64,000 nt of DNA from Betaproteobacteria bacterium (lineage in GTDB: Bacteria; Pseudomonadota; Gammaproteobacteria; Burkholderiales; Rhodocyclaceae). The translations under genes and the position numbers were made by a program. The stretch is from positions 20,427 to 84,426 of the forward strand of contig VGHJ01000007.1 in assembly GCA_016868295.1 (NCBI GenBank), read 5' to 3'. Below are positions 20,142 through 28,728 of the stretch, piece by piece; position 1 is the stretch's first letter; each line of letters begins with the position of its first letter. Under the pieces are notes generated by a model. That model had not been told where the DNA came from. It saw only the letters and a program-made list of their open reading frames with translations, and ran no database searches.

Positions 20142-20168
20142 AAAAAAAGCCCCGCCATGCGGCGGGGT
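20142..20168 (-). terminator. Rho-independent terminator for cytochrome b operon
   Basis: Minus strand CCCCGCCGCATGGCGGGGCTTTTTTT. Confidence 0.8.
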
Positions 20169-20192
20169 CTGATCGTTGCGGGACGGCGAAGC

Positions 20193-20789
20193 CTAGTCGA
20201 CCTCTTCCCAGCCGGTGATCATCGCCTTGAGGTGCGCGGTCGGCGTGTGGCCGGCGGTCGCCAGGTAGATGTGGGCGATGAAGAAAATGAGCATGAGGAA
20301 GGCGCCGATGGTATGGCCGGTGGCGACGAGGCCGAGGTCGAGGCCGCCCAGGCCCCAGGCGGCCCACCGGTCGTAGAAGAGGTAGAGCCAGCCGGTGATC
20401 CAGATCAGCGGGCTGATGAAGAGCAGCACGCCGAGGTAGGCCAGGCGCTGCAGCGGGTTGTGCTTCCGGAGCGTAGTCTGGCGGAACGGGTGCGGCGCGT
20501 GCGTGAAGATGCCCGAGAGGTAGTACTTCAGCATCGCCACCACCTTCTCCGTGGTCGGGATGTACTGCTTCCACTCACCCGTGGTGAGGTGCCAGAAGAT
20601 GGCGAAAACCCACAGGCCGACCAGCGTCCAGGCGGCGAGGGTGTGGAAACCCACCGCCTGCTCGAAGCCGAAGACGCGATAGGCGCCGTGGATCTCGAAG
20701 CCGGTGAGCAGGAGGAACATGATCAGCGCGGCCTGCGACCAGTGCCAGAAGCGCTCGAATCTCTTGAAGATGTAGATGCGTTCAGCCAT
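20193..20789 (-). CDS. Membrane cytochrome b/b6-type subunit (thiosulfate reductase/Ni-Fe hydrogenase b-like)
   Basis: RFERFWHWSQAALIMFLLLTGFEIHG; HxxHIYLA; multiple TMs. Confidence 0.85.
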   Translation of the reverse strand: MAERIYIFKRFERFWHWSQAALIMFLLLTGFEIHGAYRVFGFEQAVGFHTLAAWTLVGLWVFAIFWHLTTGEWKQYIPTTEKVVAMLKYYLSGIFTHAPHPFRQTTLRKHNPLQRLAYLGVLLFISPLIWITGWLYLFYDRWAAWGLGGLDLGLVATGHTIGAFLMLIFFIAHIYLATAGHTPTAHLKAMITGWEEVD

Positions 20790-20800
20790 TTTCGTTCTCC

Positions 20801-22417
20801 TCAGCCTTTGCGGGCGGCGACGATGCGCACGATGCCATGGCCGATCACGCCGAGCAGGGTGAGCAACGCCATGATCCAGCCGGCCTTGTCGACCAGCGGA
20901 TGGGCGTCGCGGCCGGGCAGGTAGACGCCCTCGATGCCTTCCAGGCGGCCATTCTTCATGTGGCACTCGGCGCAGCCGACGGCCTTGTCCTTCGGCGCCA
21001 CCATGTGGGTGGTCGGCCAGTACATCTCGGTCTCGACGAAGTCGACCTTGCCGGAGAAGGGCGCGCCGGAGGTGCGCATGCCGGTCTCGATGGCCTTTTC
21101 CCAGTTCAGGTTCTTCCAGAAGCCGGTGTCGTCGTTGCCGGCCGTGTGCGGCGTCACCAGCGTGTTGTGCACCGGATCGTAGGGCTGCTTGCCGCGCATG
21201 ATCTTCATCGGCCAGATGAGCGACTTGCCGTCGGTCGGGCTGCCGCCGATGCGGTTGATCTGCGTCGGCCCACCGTTACCCTGGCCCTTCACGATCTTGT
21301 CGCCGAGCAGCGTGTAGGTGATCTCGCCGTTGAACCAGCGGTATTCCGGCTTGACGTTCTCGCCGATCACGAAGTCGCCCTTGTGCGAGGCGTAGATGTC
21401 GTGGCCCTTCTTGTCCTTGACGGTGAACTGCTTGCCGTCCTTCAGCTTGCCGGCGGTGGACCAGTCCCACACCATCTTGGTCGGCACGCCGCCGCGCGCG
21501 AAGGTCGGGATGTGGCAGGTCTGGCAGGCCACCTTGTTGGCGTGGTGGTTGAGGCGGGCCGATTCCTTCGCCTCCTTGTGCGGCGCGTTGCCGTGGCAGG
21601 CGACGCAGGTGGCCGGATTGCGCTTCTTCTCGTCCTTGCCGCGGATGTGCGCGCCGCCCTTGTCGAGCGCCGTCGGCGTGTAGCGGCTGCCCGGCACGTC
21701 GTGGCTGGAGGCCTTGTGGCAGGTGCCGCAGGTGAAGTCGAGTCCCTCGGCATCCATGTGCACGTCCACGTCCGCCGTCGGCGCCGCCAGCGAGGTGTCC
21801 ATGTCGCCGTGCTTGACGCCGTCGCCGCCGCCGCCGCGGAAGTGGCAGGCGCCGCAGGTGTCGCGGCTGGTCTTGCCGATCTTCTGCGCGACCTTGGCGA
21901 GGTCGACCGGCTTGATCATCTTGCCCGAGCCGGGCGGCAGCTCGATCGGCGCGCCCACCACCGGGTTGCCGGCGAGGCCGGGCGGCTTCTGGTAGAGGCC
22001 GGTCGTGTCGTGGCAGACCAGGCAGTCGACGTTCTCTTCCCTGGCGAAGTCGAAGCTGGCGTCCTTCCAGCCGTAGCCGACGTGGCAGGCGGTGCAGGCA
22101 GCGTAGTTCGAGGGGATCGAGATGCAGAAGTTGTTGAGCACGTTCTTCTTGCCGAGCCGCTGCTTGTTCTCGGGATTCATGAACTCCCAGGTCCAGTGCT
22201 TGGTGCGATGCACCTGACGGGCGGCTTCGGTGTGGCAGGAGAGACAGGCCTTGGTGACCTCGGGACCGGACTTGAACGGGCCGTTCAGTTCCTTGAACTT
22301 GGTGTGGTCGGCCGTGGTGTTCAGCTTGACCGGCGGCGGGTCGCTGGCCAAGGCGGAGGCGGATGCGAACAGCGCGAGCCAGCCGGCCATCGCAACGCCA
22401 ATCGAAGTACGTAACAT
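20801..22417 (-). CDS. Octaheme c-type cytochrome, tetrathionate reductase family-like
   Basis: Eight CxxCH motifs (CLSCH, CTACH, CLVCH, CGACH, CGTCH, CVACH, CQTCH, CAECH), signal peptide, C-terminal TM. Confidence 0.85.
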   Translation of the reverse strand: MLRTSIGVAMAGWLALFASASALASDPPPVKLNTTADHTKFKELNGPFKSGPEVTKACLSCHTEAARQVHRTKHWTWEFMNPENKQRLGKKNVLNNFCISIPSNYAACTACHVGYGWKDASFDFAREENVDCLVCHDTTGLYQKPPGLAGNPVVGAPIELPPGSGKMIKPVDLAKVAQKIGKTSRDTCGACHFRGGGGDGVKHGDMDTSLAAPTADVDVHMDAEGLDFTCGTCHKASSHDVPGSRYTPTALDKGGAHIRGKDEKKRNPATCVACHGNAPHKEAKESARLNHHANKVACQTCHIPTFARGGVPTKMVWDWSTAGKLKDGKQFTVKDKKGHDIYASHKGDFVIGENVKPEYRWFNGEITYTLLGDKIVKGQGNGGPTQINRIGGSPTDGKSLIWPMKIMRGKQPYDPVHNTLVTPHTAGNDDTGFWKNLNWEKAIETGMRTSGAPFSGKVDFVETEMYWPTTHMVAPKDKAVGCAECHMKNGRLEGIEGVYLPGRDAHPLVDKAGWIMALLTLLGVIGHGIVRIVAARKG

Positions 22418-22628
22418 GATCATTCTCCCTGGCGATAGGTGGAGAGGAGTCTAGGCGTTTGTAAATCGATCCGTGTTGACCCTTCTCAATGAAAGAATAG
22501 AATATTTGTAGATAATTAAGTAACGATATTGTGATTAATTTTGTGCATCGCCGAATGCATCGCATTGATCCACGCCGCATGACGCCGATGCTATGTTTCG
22601 ATCAAATCTCTTTTGGAAAGGGAGCATC

Positions 22629-23015
22629 ATGAAACTCAAGACCGCATTGCCGCTGCTGGCCGCCACCGCGCTGTTCGCCTCCGCCGCCCAAGCCTACGAT
22701 GCCGACTGGAAACGCGGCCGCGTCTACTACCGCAGCGTGTGCACCTCCTGCCACGTCGCCTCGCCCGTCGGCCAGATCAATCCGAGCAGCAGGACCAAGG
22801 CCGAATGGGCGGCCTACATGCAGGCCGACAAGCACGGCAAGGGCAAGGAGACCGTCAGGCAATACGTCAGCAAGCAGTACCGCGCCAGCATCAAGTCGGG
22901 CAACAAGGCCGCCGAGAAATTCGCCGACGTGCCCGACCAGGAGCTGTTCGAGGACGTCAAGGTCTTCCTCATGCGCGGCGCCAAGGACGGCGAGAGCCCG
23001 GCCAGCTGCAGCTGA
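22629..23015 (+). CDS. Small monoheme c-type cytochrome
   Basis: Signal peptide; CTSCH; aaagggag RBS. Confidence 0.8.
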   Translation: MKLKTALPLLAATALFASAAQAYDADWKRGRVYYRSVCTSCHVASPVGQINPSSRTKAEWAAYMQADKHGKGKETVRQYVSKQYRASIKSGNKAAEKFADVPDQELFEDVKVFLMRGAKDGESPASCS

Positions 23016-23079
23016 TCGCCCGCGCGGCCCGCCAGGGCGGCGCAGTCAACAACATGGAGCCGCGTGAGCGGCGAACGAC

Positions 23080-23122
23080 CGTCACCCCCTTCCCCGGAAG
23101 GGGGACGGGGGGAAGGGGATCC
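23080..23122. repeat. GC-rich palindromic repeat, intergenic
   Basis: gtcacccccttccccggaagggggacggggggaaggggatcc. Confidence 0.6.
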
Positions 23123-23123
23123 A

Positions 23124-24362
23124 ATGAGTGAAGGAAGCGGCTGGCTGGCCGGCTTCAAGGCCGACTACGACAGGCTCTTCGTCGAGGAATGGTCGCCCTA
23201 CGTCGGCGCCATCCTGCTGATGCTGGTGATCGTCGCCCTGATGATCAACGGCCTGTTCTGGGGCGTCTTCGGCGGCGTGCGCCACTGGGGCGATGCCTTC
23301 AACCACCTGATCGGCCTCGCCCCGCTCATCGGCGTGCCCAAGGTGGAGGAAGGCTTCCTCACCCACCGCATGTCGCTGATGAACATCATGCTGCTGCTGG
23401 GCGCCTTCAGCGCGGCGCTGATGTCGCGGCAGTTCCTCGTCAACCGCCCGCCGAAGCTCGAACTCGTCTGGGCCGCGCTGGGCGGCACGCTGATGGGCAT
23501 CGGCGCCTCGCTCGCCGGCGGTTGCACCACCGGCGGCTTCTTCAACCCGGTGCTGCATTCCTCGCCGGCCGGCTGGATGATGTGGGCGGGGCTGCTCGCC
23601 GGCGCCGTGATCGGCCTCAAGCTGCTGCTGTGGACGCTCGACCACATCGAGTGGGGCACGCAGGCGCCGCCGACGCTGGAGACGCCGCCCGCCCTGCTCA
23701 AGGCCTATCCCTTCATCGGCCTGGCCATCGTCGTCGGCGTGCTCGTGTGGACCGCCGGCTGGTACGGCTCGCCCGACACGGTGCTGGTCTCGCGCGCCGT
23801 CATCGTGCTGCTCGGCTTCTGCATCGGCTTCGTCATGCACCGCTCGCGCCTGTGCTTCGCGCGCGCCTTCCGCGAGCCGTTCATGACCGCCGAGGGCGAC
23901 ATGACCAAGGCGCTGATCCTGGCGCTGGCCATCGGCATCCCCGTCGCCGCCTTCCTCTTCCAGAAAAAGGTGATCGATCCCTACATCGCCATCCCGCCGA
24001 CCTTCTGGATCGGCTCGCTTCTCGGCGGCCTCGTCTTCGGCATCGGCATGGTGTTTGCCGGCGGCTGCGCCTCCGGCTCGCTCTGGCGCATGGGCGAGGG
24101 CCACGTCAAGCTGTGGGTGGCGATGTTCTTCTTCGCCTGGATGGGCTCGACCGCCAGCGCCCTGCTGAAGAAGGCCGGCCTCACTTCCATCGACGAGGAG
24201 AACGTCGAGACCTTCGAGATCACCGCCGTCGGCTACCAGGCCTACTGGCCGGACCTGCTGCCCGGCTGGGGCTGGACGCTGCTCGTCGGCGGCGCGCTGC
24301 TGGCCCTCTGGTACGCCTTCGTGCGCTACAACGAATCGACCGAGAAATTCACCGTGCTTTGA
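23124..24362 (+). CDS. YeeE/YedE family (thiosulfate/sulfur) transporter
   Basis: SLAGGCTTGGFFNPV and VFAGGCASGSLWRMGEGHVKL paired GGC motifs. Confidence 0.88.
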   Translation: MSEGSGWLAGFKADYDRLFVEEWSPYVGAILLMLVIVALMINGLFWGVFGGVRHWGDAFNHLIGLAPLIGVPKVEEGFLTHRMSLMNIMLLLGAFSAALMSRQFLVNRPPKLELVWAALGGTLMGIGASLAGGCTTGGFFNPVLHSSPAGWMMWAGLLAGAVIGLKLLLWTLDHIEWGTQAPPTLETPPALLKAYPFIGLAIVVGVLVWTAGWYGSPDTVLVSRAVIVLLGFCIGFVMHRSRLCFARAFREPFMTAEGDMTKALILALAIGIPVAAFLFQKKVIDPYIAIPPTFWIGSLLGGLVFGIGMVFAGGCASGSLWRMGEGHVKLWVAMFFFAWMGSTASALLKKAGLTSIDEENVETFEITAVGYQAYWPDLLPGWGWTLLVGGALLALWYAFVRYNESTEKFTVL

Positions 24363-24384
24363 CAACCACTACGAGGAGACCACC

Positions 24385-25158
24385 ATGATCAGCAAGCTCA
24401 AGCTGTTTGCCCTCGCCACTGCCGTCGCACTGGCCGCCGGCTGCGCCCAGTCGCCGTCGACACCGGCCGGCGCCCAGTCCGCCGAATCGGCGGAGGGCCT
24501 GGTCCGCTACAGGAACGTCGTCGATTACGCCTACGTGAAGAAGCACGCCGCGCTGCCGCGCGACGAAAAGGCCGCACTCGTCGTCGACTCGCGTCCCGCC
24601 GCGCGCCGCTACGACATCGGCCACATCTCTGGCGCCATCAACATACCCGACACGAACTTCGACAAGCTGGCGCCCAGCATGCTGCCCGCCGACAAGAAGG
24701 CCGAGATCATCTTCTACTGCCAGGGGCCGACCTGCGACCTGTCGGCGAAATCGGCGCTGAAGGCCGAGAAGCTCGGCTACACCAACATCAAGGTCTATGA
24801 GGGCGGCATCCCCGACTGGGAGGCCAAGGGCGAACCCCTGTCCGTCAGCACGGCCTTCATGCAGAAGATCATCGCCGAGAAGGCCGACATCGTGCTGATC
24901 GACTCGCGGCCCGCCCGCCGCGTCCAGAACGAGGGCACCATCCCCGGCGCCATCAACATTTCCGACAGCAGCTTCGACAAGGAAGTCGGCAAGCTGCCGC
25001 AGGACAAGCAGAAGGAGATCATCTTCTTCTGCCAGGGCTTCGCCTGCGATCTGTCCGACAAGTCGGCGAAGAAGGCGATGGCCCTCGGCTACAAGAAGGT
25101 CCGCACCTATGCCGCCGGCCATCCGGCCTGGAAGGCCGCCGCCGAAGGCAAGAAATAA
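24385..25158 (+). CDS. Tandem rhodanese-domain lipoprotein
   Basis: Lipobox AAGC; two rhodanese domains with active-site C in FYCQGPTCDLS and FFCQGFACDLS. Confidence 0.88.
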   Translation: MISKLKLFALATAVALAAGCAQSPSTPAGAQSAESAEGLVRYRNVVDYAYVKKHAALPRDEKAALVVDSRPAARRYDIGHISGAINIPDTNFDKLAPSMLPADKKAEIIFYCQGPTCDLSAKSALKAEKLGYTNIKVYEGGIPDWEAKGEPLSVSTAFMQKIIAEKADIVLIDSRPARRVQNEGTIPGAINISDSSFDKEVGKLPQDKQKEIIFFCQGFACDLSDKSAKKAMALGYKKVRTYAAGHPAWKAAAEGKK

Positions 25159-25213
25159 ACCGCACTCGGGAATGGCGGCCTACGCCATTCCCGAAACCTA
25201 TGGAGATCGGAAC

Positions 25214-25636
25214 ATGACCCGCACGTTTCTGAAAACCGTTCTATGCGCCGCCGCGCTGGCGTTCGCCCCGCTCGCCCCGGCCGCCGACATCGCCATCGAG
25301 CAAGGCAAGGAAAAGGGCAGCATCACCGTCGCCTCCTTCGAGCGCATCCTCAAGGAAAATCCCTCGCAGATCGTCGTCATCGACGTGCGCGACGAGAAGG
25401 AAGTGAAGAAGGGCACCTTCCCCGGCGCCCTCAACATCCCGGTCGGCGACATCGAGAAGAAGCTCGGCGAACTGCCGAAGGACAAGCCGATCGTGTTCAC
25501 CTGCTCGACCGGCGCCCGCTCCGGCGAGGCCTACGACACCGTCAAGATGCTCGGCGGCAGCAGCGGCATCACCGCCTACTTCCTCGACGCCGACGTGACC
25601 TTCGCCGACGGCAAGTACAGCATCAAGCCGCGCTGA
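25214..25636 (+). CDS. Rhodanese-like domain protein (secreted)
   Basis: Signal peptide; IDVRDEKEVKKGTFPGALNIP; VFTCSTGARSGEAY. Confidence 0.88.
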   Translation: MTRTFLKTVLCAAALAFAPLAPAADIAIEQGKEKGSITVASFERILKENPSQIVVIDVRDEKEVKKGTFPGALNIPVGDIEKKLGELPKDKPIVFTCSTGARSGEAYDTVKMLGGSSGITAYFLDADVTFADGKYSIKPR

Positions 25637-25784
25637 GCGGCCGTCTTCCCTTCCTCCTCCGACCGCCGGCGCCGGCAGAAGTCAGCGCCGGCGGCACGGC
25701 GGCGGATACCCGTCAGCCGTCGTGACGGTCGGATCAACCCGTGGTACTGTCGGACACCATTCGAATCGAAGATCCCCGCCGGCC

Positions 25785-26867
25785 ATGACCATACACGGCA
25801 AACCGATCCAGGAACGCATCGACTGGCTGTTCGACCTCGCCGACCGCCACGGCGCCGACTACCGCAACCCGGAGGCCTGGCTGGCGCGCGAGCGCTACCT
25901 CGCCGAGCACCCGACCGCCATCGCCGTGCTCAAGTGCATGGACGGGCGCGTGAACATCCCGGTGGTCACCAACACGCCGGTCGGCATCCTGATGCCCTTC
26001 CGCAACCTCGGCGGCATGTTCGACCTCGGCTGGCCGCACCTCGGCGAGGTGCTCGCCAGCTTTGTTTCGCGAATGGTGCATACCGGCCGCCGCGTGCTGT
26101 TCCTCATCACCTACCATTTCTCGAAGGGCGACCCGCAGCGCGGCTGCGCCGGCTTCCGCTACGACACGGAGGCCGCCATCGCCCACACCCTGCAGATCCG
26201 CCGCCAGGTCGAGCACATCTTCGGCGCCGCCCACGGCACCGTGTACCCGCTCGTCTGCGGACTCGAGACCGACGAGGACGCGCTGATCGTGCACGGCAGC
26301 GACGGCCGCCGGCTCGACCTGTCGACGCTGGACGCCGGGGGCCGCGCGGCGCTGGAGGGCGAACTCGCCGCGCTGCTGCCCGACATGCCGGCGCAGATGC
26401 GCGCCGACCTGCTGCCCCTGCTGCAGGGCAACCTCGTGCGCATCGACACGGTGCGCGCCCAGATCGCGCGGCGCGAGCGCGCGCTCGACATCGAGCACCG
26501 CGAGTGGATGATCTGCCTCGGCCGCGGCTTCGATTTCCTGCACACGCCCAACGTCGCGCTGATCATCGGCCCCTACAGCCCCAATCTCGACGAGCCGATC
26601 CGCATGGCCGCCGGCATCATCGAGGCGAACATGCGGGCCGGCCGCGTGCCCGACGACGGCTTTCTGCTGCTCGCCTCGGTGCCCTACGACGAGATCGGCG
26701 TCGACCGCGCCCGCGCCGAGCTGAAGAGCCGCTTCCTCTCGCGCTTCGCCGCCGAGGTCGTCGGCCGTGAATATCCCGCCCTTGCCGGGCGGATGTTCGC
26801 GCGCACCGCGGTGCTCGACTGGCGCTCGCGCCGGCTCGAGCGGCTCACCGACGACGAATCGCACTGA
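25785..26867 (+). CDS. Carbonic-anhydrase-like protein (CsoSCA/beta-CA-like motifs)
   Basis: VLKCMDGRVN (CxDxR) followed by H...GC (TYHFSKGDPQRGCAGF); upstream of SulP transporter. Confidence 0.55.
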   Translation: MTIHGKPIQERIDWLFDLADRHGADYRNPEAWLARERYLAEHPTAIAVLKCMDGRVNIPVVTNTPVGILMPFRNLGGMFDLGWPHLGEVLASFVSRMVHTGRRVLFLITYHFSKGDPQRGCAGFRYDTEAAIAHTLQIRRQVEHIFGAAHGTVYPLVCGLETDEDALIVHGSDGRRLDLSTLDAGGRAALEGELAALLPDMPAQMRADLLPLLQGNLVRIDTVRAQIARRERALDIEHREWMICLGRGFDFLHTPNVALIIGPYSPNLDEPIRMAAGIIEANMRAGRVPDDGFLLLASVPYDEIGVDRARAELKSRFLSRFAAEVVGREYPALAGRMFARTAVLDWRSRRLERLTDDESH

Positions 26868-26882
26868 CCAGGGAAAAACCGC

Positions 26883-28619
26883 ATGCGCCTAACTGCCCTC
26901 AAGCTGTCCGGTCTGATCCACGGTTTGCGCTTCGACAACCTGCGCGGCGACCTCTTCGGCGGCATCACGGCGGCTGTGGTGGCGCTGCCGCTGTCGCTGG
27001 CCTTCGGCGTCGCCTCCGGCGCCGGGCCGGTGGCGGGCCTCTACGGCGCCATCTGCGTCGGCTTCTTCGCGGCGCTGTTCGGCGGCACGCCGGCGCAGGT
27101 CTCGGGCCCCACCGGACCGATGACGGTCGTCATGGCCGCCATCTTCATGCAATACACGTCGCTCTTCCCGGACGACCCCGGCAAGGGGGCGGTGCTCGCC
27201 TTCACGGTGGTGATGCTGGGCGGCGGCTTCCAGATCCTCTTCGGCCTGCTCAGGCTGGGCAAGTACATCAACCTCGTGCCGGCGCCGGTGATCTCCGGCT
27301 TCATGACCGGCATCGGCGTCATCATCATCCTGCTTCAGCTGGCGCCGCTGCTCGGCCAGCCCGTCGCCGCCGGCCCCCTGGAGGCGTCGCGCGCCCTGCC
27401 GCAGGTCTTCGCCAACGTCGTGCCCGGCGCCGCCCTCCTCGGCGGCTTCACGCTGCTGCTGGTCTACCTCTGGCCGAAGCGGCTGAACCGCATCCTGCCG
27501 GCGCCGCTGCTGGCGCTGCTGGCGGGCAGCCTCGGCCTCTATGTGGTTTCCGGCGGCGTCATCGTCTCGCGCGAAGTCGACGGCAGGACACTCCACTTCC
27601 TCGGCCAGGCCAGCATCCTCGGCGACATCCCCGGCGGCCTGCCGTCGGTCGTCTTTCCCGACATCGACCTGGCGCTGGCCGCCGACATGATCAAATCGGC
27701 CCTGATGCTGGCCGTGCTGGGTTCCATCGATTCCCTGCTCACCTCGCTGGTGGCCGACAACATCACGCGCACCTACCACGAGTCCGACCGCGAGCTGGTT
27801 GGCCAGGGCATCGGCAACGCCGTTTCCGGCCTGTTCGGCGGCCTGCCCGGCGCCGGCGCCACCATGCGCACCGTGGTGAACGTGCGCGCGGGCGGGCTGA
27901 CGCCGATCTCCGGCATGACGCACGCCGTCGGCCTGCTGGCCGTGGCCCTCGGCGCGGGCGCGCTCGCCAGGTATGTCCCCCACGCCGTGCTGGCCGGCAT
28001 TCTCGTCAAGGTCGGCACCGACATCATCGACTGGGACTACCTGAAGCGCATGCGCCTCATCTCGATCGCCGGATCGGCGATGATGCTGACGGTGTTCTTC
28101 CTCACCGTTTTCGTGGACCTGATCACCGCCGTGGCGGTGGGCATGATCATGGCCAGCCTGGTGCTCATGAAACGCATCACCGACATGCAGCTGGCCAGCA
28201 TCACCGCCATCACCGAGCCGCACGAGGAGGCGCCCCTTTCCCCCGAGGAGCGGGAGCTGCTGGCCGCGGCGGGCGGCCGGGTCCTGCTCTACCACATGGG
28301 TGGGCCGATGAGCTTCGGCGCCGCCAAGGACATGGTGCGGCGGCTGGCCGCCTTCGACCAGTACGATGCCCTCGTGCTCGACCTCTCGGACGTGCCCAGC
28401 ATCGACTACACCACCACGCGCAGCATCGAGGACATGATCCAGCGCGCCCAGGGCAGCGGGCGCGCGGTCTTCCTCACCGGCGAGCCGCCGCAGGTCATGG
28501 ACATGCTGGAGAAGCACGGCGTGCTCGCGCAACTGGCCGAGGGCGGCCACCTGCCCACCCGCCGCGAGGGGCTGGCCGCTGCGGTGCGCGGCCTGGCGCC
28601 GGTGCGCCAACAAACATAG
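26883..28619 (+). CDS. SulP family anion transporter with STAS domain
   Basis: GDLFGGITAAVVALPLSLAFGVASGAGPVAGLYGAI; C-terminal STAS. Confidence 0.92.
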   Translation: MRLTALKLSGLIHGLRFDNLRGDLFGGITAAVVALPLSLAFGVASGAGPVAGLYGAICVGFFAALFGGTPAQVSGPTGPMTVVMAAIFMQYTSLFPDDPGKGAVLAFTVVMLGGGFQILFGLLRLGKYINLVPAPVISGFMTGIGVIIILLQLAPLLGQPVAAGPLEASRALPQVFANVVPGAALLGGFTLLLVYLWPKRLNRILPAPLLALLAGSLGLYVVSGGVIVSREVDGRTLHFLGQASILGDIPGGLPSVVFPDIDLALAADMIKSALMLAVLGSIDSLLTSLVADNITRTYHESDRELVGQGIGNAVSGLFGGLPGAGATMRTVVNVRAGGLTPISGMTHAVGLLAVALGAGALARYVPHAVLAGILVKVGTDIIDWDYLKRMRLISIAGSAMMLTVFFLTVFVDLITAVAVGMIMASLVLMKRITDMQLASITAITEPHEEAPLSPEERELLAAAGGRVLLYHMGGPMSFGAAKDMVRRLAAFDQYDALVLDLSDVPSIDYTTTRSIEDMIQRAQGSGRAVFLTGEPPQVMDMLEKHGVLAQLAEGGHLPTRREGLAAAVRGLAPVRQQT

Positions 28620-28728
28620 ACCTCCGTAATGCGCGCATAACCCCGTTCTACCCAGCGACGAGACGGCCGGGGATAGAATTACGCTTTGCTCGTGCACGGC
28701 GCGAGCCGCGTCGCTCCCGAAACGATCC

